Shown in pieces: positions 1 through 8,569 of a stretch of DNA of 64,000 bases. Source of the stretch: Trebonia sp963767685 (lineage in GTDB: Bacteria > Actinomycetota > Actinomycetes > Streptosporangiales > Streptosporangiaceae). Within the stretch, counting starts at the first letter, position 1; each line of letters begins with the position of its first letter. Made by a program: the position numbers and the translations under genes. Location: the NCBI GenBank assembly GCA_963767685.1, contig CAVYEZ010000005.1:1488001-1552000 (forward strand). Reading direction: 5' to 3'. The notes beneath the pieces were generated by a model. That model was not told where the DNA came from. It worked only from the letters and a program-made list of their open reading frames with translations, and searched no databases.

Positions 1-23
1 TTACCTGAGATGACGGGTTCTCC

Positions 24-168
24 CTCAGGCCCACGAAGGCGCGGGCGAAGGCCGGCCGGACGGCCGGGGCGATGCTGGCGGCGAACAGGGCCAGGGTGAG
101 GGCGCCGGCATCGAAGTCGTCGCTGATCTCGCCGCGCTTCTGGCGCAGCCGGGTCTTCTCGGCGTCCC
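24..168 (-). pseudogene. TetR regulator C-terminal fragment
   Basis: About 48 codons on the minus strand match the C-terminal ligand domain of the intact TetR at 11376-12059, including the shared KTRLRQKRGEISDD stretch and the AFARAFVGL stretch. There is no DNA-binding domain here. The fragment abuts an NTF2-like fragment and the reductase end, so it is debris from a rearranged third copy. The frame is open at the window edge. Confidence 0.7.
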
Positions 169-208
169 GGACGCGGGCTGCTTGTGCTGGCGGGACCCGC
201 CGGGCCAT

Positions 209-302
209 CTACAGGTGCGCGAGCTGCCAGCGGCCATCGTCGCGAACCCACACAAGGGACACCGCCGCCTGGATGACGACGGGCGGCAGAGCGCCGAGGT
301 AA
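209..302 (-). pseudogene. NTF2/SnoaL-like protein C-terminal fragment
   Basis: The last roughly 28 codons encode VSLVWVRDDGRWQLAHL then a stop at 209-211. They match the end of the intact NTF2-like protein at 26254-26667 (VSRVWVRADDRWQLAH). The N-terminal three quarters are missing, and the fragment is joined directly to the end of the reductase gene. It is a recombination remnant, not a functional gene. Confidence 0.7.
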
Positions 303-1268
303 CAGGTCGAGCTCGATGCTCGGCCCCAAGGCACGCGAGCAGCAGATGGTGAACAGGCCCCCGGCCCGCTCGTCGTCGGTGAGCACGTCGTCGCGATGAT
401 CCGCATCGCCGGCCAGCACCCGGACCGCGCACTCGCCGCAGATGCCCTGCTGGCACGAGGAGGGCGCGTCCACGCCGTTGCGGAGCAGAACGTCCAGGAT
501 GTTGTCATCGGGCAAGATGTGGTACTCCGCCCCGCTGGAGGCAAGCCGGACGATGAAGCCGTCACCGGCACCAGGGCCGGGCTGCGCGGCGGCCGGGGTG
601 AAGCGTTCCTTGTGCAAAGCGCCCGGCGGCCAGCCAAGCGCGCCGGCGGTGTCGAGGACATAGTCCATGAACGGGCCCGGGCCGCAGACGTAGACGGCGG
701 TGTCCGGGGCCGGGGGCCCCATGTCGCGGCGCAGGTCCAGCTTCTGGGCATCGGGCCCGTCGTCCAGGTGCAGGGTGACCCGCGGGTGGCCAGATAGCCG
801 CTCGGCGAAGGCCGCCTCCGCGGCGGACCGCGCGCAGTAGTGCAGTGCGTAGTCCCCGTCGGCGATGTCGAGCTGCTGGGCCATGGCCAGCAGCGGGGTG
901 ATCCCGATTCCGCCGGCGAACAGCCGGTGACGTCGCACGGCCGCCAGCCGGAAGTTGTTGCGCGGAGCCGAGATCCGCACCCGGTCGCCGACCCGGAGCT
1001 CGTGCATCGCCGCCGACCCGCCCCGCGACTGCTGCTCGCGCAGCACCGCGATCCGGTACCGCTTGCGGTCACCGGGGTCCCCGCACAGGGAATACTGGCG
1101 GACCAGCGCGTTCGCGGCGCCGCGGTGGTCCACCAACACATCAATGTGCGCCCCGGCCTCGTGCTCCGGGAACAGGACGCCATCGGCCGGCTCCAGGTCG
1201 AGCACGACCACCCGGGGGGTCGTCATCGCCCGGCTAGTGACGACCCCGTCGATCCAGGACGCCGACAC
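303..1268 (-). CDS. Phthalate-dioxygenase-type ferredoxin-NAD reductase
   Basis: This flavin reductase should pass electrons from NAD(P)H through flavin and a 2Fe-2S centre to the Rieske oxygenase encoded just upstream. A GTG at 1268 starts 3 bp after the Rieske stop; an in-frame ATG lies at 1226. The order is a flavin domain (RQYSLCGDP near residues 45-55), a pyridine-nucleotide domain (FAGGIGITPLLAMAQQL; YVCGPGPFMDYV) and a C-terminal plant-type ferredoxin domain with SSCQQGICGECAVRV and a distal ICCSRAL. The cluster cysteines (CX4CX2C plus distal C) are all present. Homology stops at SIELDL near base 303. No stop codon follows: the frame continues through NTF2 and TetR debris to the window edge, so the natural stop seems to have been lost by recombination. 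The protein may carry an aberrant tail of about 100 residues. Confidence 0.82.
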
Positions 1269-1271
1269 GTG

Positions 1272-2582
1272 TCAGGAGTCCGCCGAGGGCGCGGTCGCGG
1301 CCAGGGCGGCGGCTTGCTTCGTGCCGACGGTGAAGACACCGGACGTCGTGCTCCGCTTGCCGCTGTCGCCGGGGCCGCTGTTCTGCGGGTCGCGGCCGGC
1401 CTCGACGTCGTCGACCATCTGCCGCAGCTGGCGGCGCAGCAGCACGATGCCCTTGTCCGAGGTGGCCAGGGTCTCCTCCGAGTGCTGGGTGATCGCCCCC
1501 TGCGACCCCTGGGCCTCGAAGTCACCGGGGAAGCGCTGCTTGTCCTCCTCGGTCAGCTCCCACGGCAGCTTCCCGTTCTGCTTGATGCCGAAGATCAGGC
1601 TCAAAAGCCGGTCGGGGCTCTTCGCCCGGACGGCTATGAATGACGTGAACGACGTGTCGTCGCATGGCACGTCCCAGATCAGGCAGTCGTGAGGCTGGTC
1701 CACGTTCGCGTGGACGAAGTCGGGTAGCGCGATGATGTTGGGCAACTGCACCTCAAAAGACCAGTCCAGCTCGGTGACCGTGCCGTCCGGCTCCTCGCGC
1801 TCGAACCGCTGGTGATACATCGCGCCGTGCTCGGTCTTCTCGTACCGTCCGCCGACGCGCTCGGCGATCGTGTCCGGGTCGAGGTTCGAGACCGGGTATC
1901 CGCCCTTCTCGCCGTACCCCTCGAACTGCAGGCCGCTGTGGGCGTAGTGCAGCCACGCCGCGTGGACCGGGTCCATCGCGTTCTCGAAGCCCTGCAGCCA
2001 GTTGAAGTGCATGACCAGGCCCGTCACGCTCATCCCGGGGACGGGGATCTCGGAGTAGATGGACTCGCCCTCCTCCAGTTCCTCGAAGAAGTCGTAGCGC
2101 GGCAGCGGCGGCTTGCGCTCCGGCGGTCCCATGTAGACGAACACCAGGCCGTACCGCTCCTCCACCGGGTACCACGGCTGGCGGGCGACGTCACGGCGCC
2201 GCCCCCGGCCGGGCTCGCACGCCTGCTCCAGGCACTGCCCTTGCACGTCGAACTTCCACCCGTGGTAGCAGCAGCGGATCCCGTCGTCCTCGATCCGGCC
2301 GTAATACAGGCTGCTCCCCCGGTGCGCGCACCGCTCGAACACCACCCCCGGGCGGCCGGCGCCGTCCCGGAACACCACCAGGTTCTCCCCCAGCACCCTG
2401 ACCCGGTGGGGCACGTCGCTGACCAGCGCGGTCGAGCAGGCGACCGGGTGCCAATACCGGCGCAGCGCCTCCCCCATCGGCGTCCCCGGACCCACCTCGG
2501 TCAGCCGCGCGTCATGCGACGACCGCGGGCGGCCGTAACCAGTACCGGTGTCGATATCGGAGGCAGGGTTCGTGGTCGTCAT
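1272..2582 (-). CDS. Rieske 2Fe-2S aromatic oxygenase (copy 1)
   Basis: This 436-residue single-component-type oxygenase subunit resembles the phthalate/phenoxybenzoate dioxygenase group. The Rieske cluster ligands are C85, H87, C104 and H107 (ERCAHRG; CCYHGWK). The mononuclear iron site has H207 and H212 in DPVHAAWLHYAHSG. The start is supported by GGAGAAGG just upstream of ATG 2582. The reductase follows 3 bp after its stop, so the two form an oxygenase-reductase pair. Site 1 of the shared operator lies 50-67 bp upstream. Bases 2083-2563, encoding roughly residues 7-166, are identical to copy 2 at 32623-33103, while the C-terminal halves differ clearly. The substrate cannot be read from sequence. 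Confidence 0.9.
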   Translation of the reverse strand: MTTTNPASDIDTGTGYGRPRSSHDARLTEVGPGTPMGEALRRYWHPVACSTALVSDVPHRVRVLGENLVVFRDGAGRPGVVFERCAHRGSSLYYGRIEDDGIRCCYHGWKFDVQGQCLEQACEPGRGRRRDVARQPWYPVEERYGLVFVYMGPPERKPPLPRYDFFEELEEGESIYSEIPVPGMSVTGLVMHFNWLQGFENAMDPVHAAWLHYAHSGLQFEGYGEKGGYPVSNLDPDTIAERVGGRYEKTEHGAMYHQRFEREEPDGTVTELDWSFEVQLPNIIALPDFVHANVDQPHDCLIWDVPCDDTSFTSFIAVRAKSPDRLLSLIFGIKQNGKLPWELTEEDKQRFPGDFEAQGSQGAITQHSEETLATSDKGIVLLRRQLRQMVDDVEAGRDPQNSGPGDSGKRSTTSGVFTVGTKQAAALAATAPSADS

Positions 2583-2608
2583 CTTCCTTCTCCTTCGAGG
2601 CTAGACGG

Positions 2609-2649
2609 ACCGTTACCGCAACGATTCATGACTGAAAAAGATTTGTCAA
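2609..2649 (-). promoter_or_regulatory. Shared bipartite operator, site 1
   Basis: On the minus strand TTGACAAATCTTTTTCAG (2632-2649) is followed after 6 bp by ATCGTTGCGGTAACGGT (2609-2625). It lies upstream of Rieske copy 1. It belongs to a nine-site family in this window; the left half TTGACAA is invariant in all nine. Confidence 0.65.
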
Positions 2650-3040
2650 TAGTTGTTTACCTAGTCCGGTGCTGTTACCGTCCTGCTCACGTAGCACCGC
2701 GAGGGTCCCGCCGCGTGACGGGATCCCCCTGTGTACCCGATCGACGTGACCGGCTCCGCCTCACGAATCGGAGACAGAGCTGCTCACTGTGGGCCTGCGG
2801 ACCGGAACCCGGACCATTGACGGACACTTCGGAGCTGCGTTACCGTTTCATTTTATGGTCCGTCGGTTCATAAGGCGGTCCAGTTCCGCGCCGAGGCGCG
2901 AGCGCACGATGTGTCCGGCGCGGCTAGTCAGGGCCTTTTAGAGCACGGTCAGTGAGAGCGCGAGGAGCGACATTGAGGTCCGACAGTTGCAGGTCTACGC
3001 TGATCACTCGAGCTACCGCCGCGGCGCCGTGGAGGCAGTG

Positions 3041-3262
3041 ATGAGCGGGGCCCGAGTCCCGGCCCGGGCCGGCGGGCCGCACCACCTGATGCTCGTCGGC
3101 GGGCGCTGGGTGGACAGTACCGACGGCGACTCCTTCGATGTGTGCAACCCCGCGACGGGGAGCGTCATCGCTTCGGTGCCCCGGGCCGGCGCGGCCGATG
3201 CCGACGGTGAGGCTGCGATCTCCGCATTCACGCGGGAAAAGACCGTCACCATCGCCATCTAG
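3041..3262 (+). pseudogene. Aldehyde dehydrogenase N-terminal remnant
   Basis: An ATG with a good GGAGG opens a frame whose residues 19-60 read like the start of an aldehyde dehydrogenase (LMLVGGRWVDSTDGDSFDV, then NPATGSVIASVP). Homology ends near DGEAAISAF, about 60 residues into a family of about 480. The frame then stops in unrelated sequence. The catalytic Cys and Glu regions are absent, so this is a truncated gene, not an enzyme. Confidence 0.75.
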
Positions 3263-3391
3263 CTCCCGCCGTGAGAACCCTGTGCCCGCCGCGGGGCGAC
3301 GCAGATCTCGCGCTGACGATCGCATAACCGAGAACAGGTCCAACGTGTCATCCGCCGAGACCGAGAAGTAGAAGAAGAAGGGAATCCCGCC

Positions 3392-4225
3392 GTGCGACTG
3401 ATCGGCTACAAGATCGACGGCATCCGGCACATCGGCCGCCTCGACGGTGACCTGGTGCACCCGCTGGCGACGACCGCCGCCTTCTACGACAAGCCCGACG
3501 TCGCGCTGAAGCAGCCGGCCACGGGTCCCGCACTCGCACTGCGAGAGCTCGACGTGGTGGCGTTCGTGCCGGAGACCTCGCGGGTGTTCTGCGTGGGCAT
3601 CAACTACCTTGACCACGGCGAGGAGGCCAGCCGCGTCGGCGGGATCGAGCTGCCCCGGATCCCCATGATCTTCGGCCGCTGGGAAAGCACCCTGGTCACC
3701 GACGGCACCCCGGTCCCGGTCCCCCCGAACGAACAGGGCCTGGACTGGGAGGTGGAGCTCGCCGCCGTCATCGGGACCGCCGCGTGGCTGGCCGACGAGG
3801 CCACCGCCCTGGACCACGTGCTGGGCTACACCGCGTTCAACGACCTCAGCGCCCGCCGCAAGCAGCAGGACACCATCCAGTTCACGCTGGGCAAGAACGC
3901 GGACCGCAGCGGCCCGATCGGGCCCGTGCTGGTCACCGCCGACGAGATCCCCGACCCGCAGAACCTGCGCCTGCGCACCCGCGTCAACGGCGAGACCATG
4001 CAAGACAGCAACACCAGGTACATGATCCACCCGCTCGCCAAGGTCATCGCTTACATCAGTGACACCGTCACCCTCCTGCCCGGCGACGTCATCGCCACCG
4101 GCACTCCTTCGGGCATCGGCGCCGCCCTCGTGCCCCCGCGCTACCTCAACGACGGCGACATCGTCGAAGTCGAGGTCGAGCACATCGGCACACTGCGCAA
4201 CCCGATCGTCTCCCGGGACAGCTAG
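3392..4225 (+). CDS. Fumarylacetoacetate hydrolase family protein
   Basis: The 277-residue protein has the FAH fold typical of acylpyruvases and of 2-hydroxyhepta-2,4-diene-1,7-dioate isomerases, which act late in meta-cleavage aromatic catabolism. Seen motifs are GINYLDHGEE (about residue 69), the metal-binding DWEVELAAVIG, YTAFNDLSAR with the conserved Asp, and GDVIATGTPSGIG near the end. The start is a GTG preceded by a GAAGGGAAT ribosome site. It stands alone between the aldehyde dehydrogenase remnant and the conservon. The family is clear; the exact substrate is not. Confidence 0.88.
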   Translation: MRLIGYKIDGIRHIGRLDGDLVHPLATTAAFYDKPDVALKQPATGPALALRELDVVAFVPETSRVFCVGINYLDHGEEASRVGGIELPRIPMIFGRWESTLVTDGTPVPVPPNEQGLDWEVELAAVIGTAAWLADEATALDHVLGYTAFNDLSARRKQQDTIQFTLGKNADRSGPIGPVLVTADEIPDPQNLRLRTRVNGETMQDSNTRYMIHPLAKVIAYISDTVTLLPGDVIATGTPSGIGAALVPPRYLNDGDIVEVEVEHIGTLRNPIVSRDS

Positions 4226-4526
4226 TCTCACCGGCTGCGGTCCGACGCGTCCGGCCCGGAGCCGAGATCGTTTCAATTCTCACTTTTTTAGCGATCCTCA
4301 GCTTATATGACTGATAACATCCCTCACCTAGGGCGCTGAAGGTCCTGCCATGAAGCGAGGCCACCGACGGCAACGGTCACGACTCGCCGAGCCGGCAAAG
4401 GTAGCAGGCGTACGGTTCTGAATCTGCTCGCGGTCAAGGCGAGTGCGGGTCAGTTCGAGCCGCCCGAATACAGTGCGCAACATATATTCCGTCAAGCGTC
4501 AGCAAAATTGTTAAAAATGTGGGGAG
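4226..4526. other. Intergenic region upstream of the conservon
   Basis: No gene is seen. The stretch contains comparatively AT-rich patches (around 4268-4320 and 4480-4520) and probably carries the promoter of the cvn operon. The shared TTGACAAA operator is absent. Confidence 0.5.
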
Positions 4527-6914
4527 ATGTGGGGGCATGCGCTCATGACCGGTGACCATCAGCTGACGACCCGCGGGCGAAGACGTGCCGGGCGCAGGGG
4601 ATGGATGTCGGGCATCCGGCCCCGGGTGCTCGCGATCGCGCTCATCCCGAGCGCGGCGTTGTTCATCACCGGCGCCGCTGTCGCCGGTTCCCTGATCTCC
4701 GATGGTCTTTCCGCGCGGAACTCCGCCAGTCTCAATGCCGAGAGCAGCAGTTCGCTGACAGCGTTCGCGGCCGCCACGGAGAGCGAGCGAACGATCAGCT
4801 TGCGCGCTCTCGGAGGCGACCCGCTGGCGCTGGCAGGGCTACAGGCGCAGTGGAACACGACGGACGCGGTCTTCGCCAAGGTCAACAGAGCCGTTGCCGC
4901 GATAGCGAGCGTGAACCCGCAGGAGATTGCGAGCAGTCAGGCCACAGACCTTAAGCTGACGCAGAGCCTCCCAGCGGTGCGCCAAGGGGTGCGGACGCGG
5001 CGGGTGAGCGCCGCTACGGTCGACGCTTTCTACACCCAGCTTGCCAACATTGGCACAGGGTTCCTCCTGACGAACGCCCTCGGCGCCCCCAATTCCGGCG
5101 TCTCCGTCAACTTGACCACCACGCTGGATCTGCTGACGGTCACCGACCAGCACTCGCGCGCGGCCGGGCTGGGAACGGGCTGGGCTGACCGCGGGGTGCT
5201 CAGCGAGCCTGAGCGGCTGCAGGTGGCGCAGCTGAGCGGAGCGTACCGGAATGAGCTGCAGGCCCTGGCGTTCCGGTTGCCTCCCGCCGAGCAGGCAGCG
5301 TACCGTCAGCTCACTGGCGGGAGCGCTTGGCGGCTGGCCACCTCCGGCGAGGACAACCTGGCACTGCACGGCACGCTGGGGCTGCCGTTGGCTGGATGGC
5401 TGACCGCCGAGAACACGGTGTCCGCCGACTTGCTCGGGTTGTCGGGCGATACCTTCCAGCAGGGGCAAACCGCCGCCGAGGCCGCGGCGAATCAGACGTT
5501 GTCCAGGTCGGTTCTGCTTGGTGTGCTGGTGCTGGTGCTGAGCGCCGCAGCGTTCGGTGTTTCCCTTGTGCTGGCGAACCGGCTGGTGGGCCGGCTGCGG
5601 AGGCTGCGCGCGAAGACCCTGGAACTCGCCGATGTACAGCTGCCGTCGATCGTGGCGCGTCTCGGCGACGGAGAGCGGGTCGATGTCGAGTCAGAGCTGG
5701 GAAGGCTGGACTATGGCACCGACGAGATCGGGCAGGTCGCCGAGGCGTTCAATACCGCGCAGCGCACCGCGGTCGCGGCGGCGGCGGCGGAGGCCAGGAC
5801 CCGGAACGGCATTAACAAGGTCTTCCTCGATATCGCGCACCGCTGCCAGCTGGTGGTGCACCGCCAACTGGAGCTGCTCGACGTGGCGGAGGCAAGGCAG
5901 GGCGACCCGGAGCACCTGGAACTGCTGTTCCAGCTCGACCACCTGGCCACCCGGGCGAGGCGCAACGCGGAGAACCTGGTGGTCCTGGGCGGCGGACAGC
6001 CGGGCCGGAAATGGCGCAGGCCAGCGGGCCTAGAGGATGTGGTGCGCAGCGCGGTGTCGGAGACCGAGCACTTCGCCCGGGTGGACACGGTCCGGCTGCC
6101 CGCCGTACAGGTACAGGGCGGCATCGTGGGGGACCTCGTCCACCTGCTGGCGGAGCTGGTCGACAACGCGACGGCGTTCTCGCCGCCCGACGCGCCGGTG
6201 ACCGTGCGCGGCGGGGTGGTCGGCAAGGGCGTGGTCGTGGAGGTCGAGGATCAGGGCCTGGGGATCGACCACGCGGAGCGGGAACGGCTCAACGAGACGC
6301 TGCGCAATCCGCCCGGCTTCCAGGCGATGGCCCTGTCCCGGCAGCGGCATCTGGGCCTGTTCGTGGTCGGCCAGCTGGCGCAGCGGCACGGCATCGCGGT
6401 CAGCCTGCTGGAATCGGCCTACGGCGGCATCAAGGCGATCGTGCTGATCCCGGCCGACGCTATCGAAACCCAAGCCGACGGGGACGACGGCCCGGCCGCG
6501 CCGGGCCGCGCCGGGCGGCACGAGCAACGGCCGGCTGTCCCGGCGCAGGCCGGGCGAGAGCCGGTGCCGCGCCTGTCCGGCGGCGACGGGGCTGACTCAC
6601 TTGGACGGACGACCGGGGCACCGGCCGCGGAGCCCGTCGGTGACCGTCGGCGTCCGGCGGCCCACACCGCGCCTCCGCGGGAGATCGCCGCTGGTCGCGC
6701 GCCTGGCCAGGCCATGCCGGTGCGCGCGTCGTTGCCACGCCGCGAGCGGCTGGCGAACCTGGCGCCAGGACTGCGGCCGGACGCCGGCGAGGCCGCGGAT
6801 CACGCCGTGTCGCGCCGGCCGCGGCGCAGCCCGGAGGAGGCCCGCGGTTCCATGTCCGCGTTCCAGCGCGGAACGCGGCTGGGACGTGACCTGGCAGATG
6901 AGGACAAGCGATGA
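4527..6914 (+). CDS. cvnA: Conservon sensor kinase-like ATPase (CvnA)
   Basis: This is a membrane sensor of the conservon type. Its order is a cytosolic start, TM1 (about residues 35-60, VLAIALIPSAALFITGAAV), an extracytoplasmic nitrate/nitrite-sensing-like domain, TM2 (about 327-350), a HAMP-like linker and a GHKL ATPase domain with N-box ELVDNATAFSPP and G-box VEDQGLGI. The C-terminal 170 residues are low-complexity and disordered. ATG 4545 is an alternative in-frame start. It overlaps cvnB by 4 bp (ATGA). Conservons pair such a protein with a roadblock protein, a DUF742 protein and a small GTPase in G-protein-like signalling, and all four are present here in order. The signal is unknown. 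Confidence 0.92.
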   Translation: MWGHALMTGDHQLTTRGRRRAGRRGWMSGIRPRVLAIALIPSAALFITGAAVAGSLISDGLSARNSASLNAESSSSLTAFAAATESERTISLRALGGDPLALAGLQAQWNTTDAVFAKVNRAVAAIASVNPQEIASSQATDLKLTQSLPAVRQGVRTRRVSAATVDAFYTQLANIGTGFLLTNALGAPNSGVSVNLTTTLDLLTVTDQHSRAAGLGTGWADRGVLSEPERLQVAQLSGAYRNELQALAFRLPPAEQAAYRQLTGGSAWRLATSGEDNLALHGTLGLPLAGWLTAENTVSADLLGLSGDTFQQGQTAAEAAANQTLSRSVLLGVLVLVLSAAAFGVSLVLANRLVGRLRRLRAKTLELADVQLPSIVARLGDGERVDVESELGRLDYGTDEIGQVAEAFNTAQRTAVAAAAAEARTRNGINKVFLDIAHRCQLVVHRQLELLDVAEARQGDPEHLELLFQLDHLATRARRNAENLVVLGGGQPGRKWRRPAGLEDVVRSAVSETEHFARVDTVRLPAVQVQGGIVGDLVHLLAELVDNATAFSPPDAPVTVRGGVVGKGVVVEVEDQGLGIDHAERERLNETLRNPPGFQAMALSRQRHLGLFVVGQLAQRHGIAVSLLESAYGGIKAIVLIPADAIETQADGDDGPAAPGRAGRHEQRPAVPAQAGREPVPRLSGGDGADSLGRTTGAPAAEPVGDRRRPAAHTAPPREIAAGRAPGQAMPVRASLPRRERLANLAPGLRPDAGEAADHAVSRRPRRSPEEARGSMSAFQRGTRLGRDLADEDKR

Positions 6915-7351
6915 ACGACAACAGGACGGGCACCGTCCGGTCGGACCGGCTGAACTGGCTGCTTGATGATCTGGTCCGGCGGCTGGCCGGGGCCGAGCAG
7001 GCCATCGTGCTGTCCGGCGACGGGCTGCTGCTGGGCAGGTCGGCGGCCCTGGACCGGGAGGACGCCGACCACCTGGCGGCGATGGCGTCGGCGTTTAGCA
7101 GCCTGTCCCGCGGCGTGGGCGCGCAGTTCGGCAAGGGCGGCGTGCTGCAGACGGTCGTCGAGCTCGAAGACGGCTATCTCGTGGTGACAGAGGCCGGCGC
7201 GGGCGCCTGCCTGGCGCTGCTCGCCTCGGTCAACGCCGACCTGGGCATAGTGGCCTACGAGATGAACGTGATCGTGCAGCAGGTAGGCGGCGCCTTGTCA
7301 GCCAGCCCGCGCGTGCTGCCCGCGGAACCGCCGGCCTCCCGCGCGCCATGA
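6911..7351 (+). CDS. cvnB: Roadblock/LC7 domain protein (CvnB)
   Basis: The 146-residue protein has the roadblock/LC7 pattern: LNWLLDDLVRRLAGAEQAIVL, then LLLGRSAAL and a C-terminal LGIVAYEMNVIVQQVG. In conservons this protein is thought to act with the CvnD GTPase, as a MglB-like partner. It overlaps its neighbours by 4 bp on each side, which suggests translational coupling. Confidence 0.92.
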   Translation: MNDNRTGTVRSDRLNWLLDDLVRRLAGAEQAIVLSGDGLLLGRSAALDREDADHLAAMASAFSSLSRGVGAQFGKGGVLQTVVELEDGYLVVTEAGAGACLALLASVNADLGIVAYEMNVIVQQVGGALSASPRVLPAEPPASRAP

Positions 7352-7719
7352 GCGGCGGCACGTCCTCCGGCGGGGAGGATCCCGGTCCCCTGGTCCGCCC
7401 GTTCGCGGTGACCCGGGGCCGGGCCGGCAAGGACCTGCACAGCCTGGACATCCTCACCATGGTCAAGACCGCCCGCTCCGGGTCCGACACCACCGGCCTG
7501 GACCGGGAATACCGCGAAATACTGCGCCTGTGCCAGCACCAGGCGCTGTCGATCGCCGAGCTCGCCGCGCACATGAACCTGCTGCTGGCCGCGGTCAAGG
7601 TCCTCGTCAGCGACCTGATCGACACCGGTTACCTCATTCACCGGCCGCCGCGCCCGGCGGCGGCCCGGCCCGACATCCAACTGCTACAGGCGGTACTCGA
7701 AGGTGTACGCAAACTCTGA
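7348..7719 (+). CDS. cvnC: DUF742 protein (CvnC)
   Basis: This 123-residue DUF742 protein has the typical start PLVRPFAVTRGRAG and a winged-helix-like C-terminal half (LCQHQALSIAELAAHMNLLL; VLVSDLIDTGYL). It is always the third conservon member. Its end overlaps cvnD by 17 bp. Its biochemical role is not established. Confidence 0.92.
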   Translation: MSGGTSSGGEDPGPLVRPFAVTRGRAGKDLHSLDILTMVKTARSGSDTTGLDREYREILRLCQHQALSIAELAAHMNLLLAAVKVLVSDLIDTGYLIHRPPRPAAARPDIQLLQAVLEGVRKL

Positions 7720-8302
7720 CCCACGTCCGTCCGCGGACCTCGGCGGCGCGCAGGCCGTAAAGCTGCTCATCGCGGGCGGGTTCGGGGCCGGAAAGACGAC
7801 GCTAGTCTCTGCGGTCAGCGAGATCAGGCCGCTGCGCACCGAGGAGCGGCTGTCCGCCATCGGCGCAGCCGTGGACAACCTCACCGGGGTCATAGGCAAG
7901 ACCACCACCACGGTGGCGCTCGACTTCGGCCGGATCACCATCAACCCAGAAGTTGTGCTGTACCTGTTCGGCACCCCGGGCCAGGACCGGTTCTGGTTCA
8001 TGTGGAAGGAACTGTCAGCCGGCGCGCTGGGCGCGGTCGTCCTAGCCGACACCCGCCGGCTCGGCGACTGCTTCGGGGCCCTCGACTTCTTCGAAACCCG
8101 CCGCATCCCCTTCATCGTCGCCGTGAACTGCTTCGACGGCGCCGACATCTACGACGAAGATGAGGTGCGCCGGGCCCTCGACATCGACCCGCACGTCCCC
8201 ATTCAGTTCTGCGACGCCCGCGACCGCGTCTCCGGCAAGCAGGTGCTGGTCCGGCTGCTGGAATACCTGATGGCCACCGCCACCGCCACCAGCCACTGGT
8301 AG
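7703..8302 (+). CDS. cvnD: Conservon small GTPase (CvnD)
   Basis: This 199-residue GTP-binding protein has Walker A GGFGAGKTTLVSAV (about residues 29-42), a switch region with TTTVALDFG, the G3-like LFGTPGQDRFWFMW and the base-recognition VAVNCFDGAD. The start is GTG 7703 inside the end of cvnC. It closes the conservon; no cytochrome P450 gene follows, as is seen in some conservons. Confidence 0.92.
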   Translation: MYANSDPRPSADLGGAQAVKLLIAGGFGAGKTTLVSAVSEIRPLRTEERLSAIGAAVDNLTGVIGKTTTTVALDFGRITINPEVVLYLFGTPGQDRFWFMWKELSAGALGAVVLADTRRLGDCFGALDFFETRRIPFIVAVNCFDGADIYDEDEVRRALDIDPHVPIQFCDARDRVSGKQVLVRLLEYLMATATATSHW

Positions 8303-8543
8303 TCAGCGGCGTAGCGACTACCGGCCAGTCAACTCCCGGCTTCCTGTACTCGCGGACCATGCCCAGCTTCGTCGGCGGGGCGGGCGGCTATGGCGCGTAT
8401 TTGCTCACGGGTCGGCGGCTTTCCGTTCCCGGCGTCGTCCGCGGCGACGCCGAGCGTGCCGAGGAGAACGAGGGAGCGAACGTCAGCCCCATTGCGTCAC
8501 ATCCGACCCGCCAGTCTTGAAGCTGATCTTCTTGATCGTTTCC
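8303..8543. other. Intergenic with an unidentified short open frame
   Basis: The plus frame ending with TGA near 8520 reads GFLYSRTMPSFVGGAGGYG and then LLTGRRLSVPG. This looks protein-like but I cannot place it in a family, and it has no own start with a ribosome site. It may be the tail of a lost gene or chance coding. Nothing else is seen. Confidence 0.3.
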
Positions 8544-8569
8544 CCATAAAACATTTAGATGGTTTATGG
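8544..8569. promoter_or_regulatory. Inverted repeat at the GntR gene start
   Basis: CCATAAA (8544-8550) and TTTATGG (8563-8569) form a perfect 7-bp inverted repeat with a 12-bp spacer in an AT-rich patch. The candidate ATG 8566 falls inside the right arm. It is a candidate autoregulatory operator for the GntR-type protein. Confidence 0.4.

Noticed and set aside
2819..2866. GACGGAC and GTCCGTC inverted repeat upstream of the aldehyde dehydrogenase remnant
   Set aside because: Short arms with a long spacer; expected by chance in such GC-rich DNA and not linked to an intact gene.
2924..4276. Minus-strand open frame of 450 codons
   Set aside because: It covers the aldehyde dehydrogenase remnant and the FAH gene on the opposite strand; those have clear family motifs and this does not.
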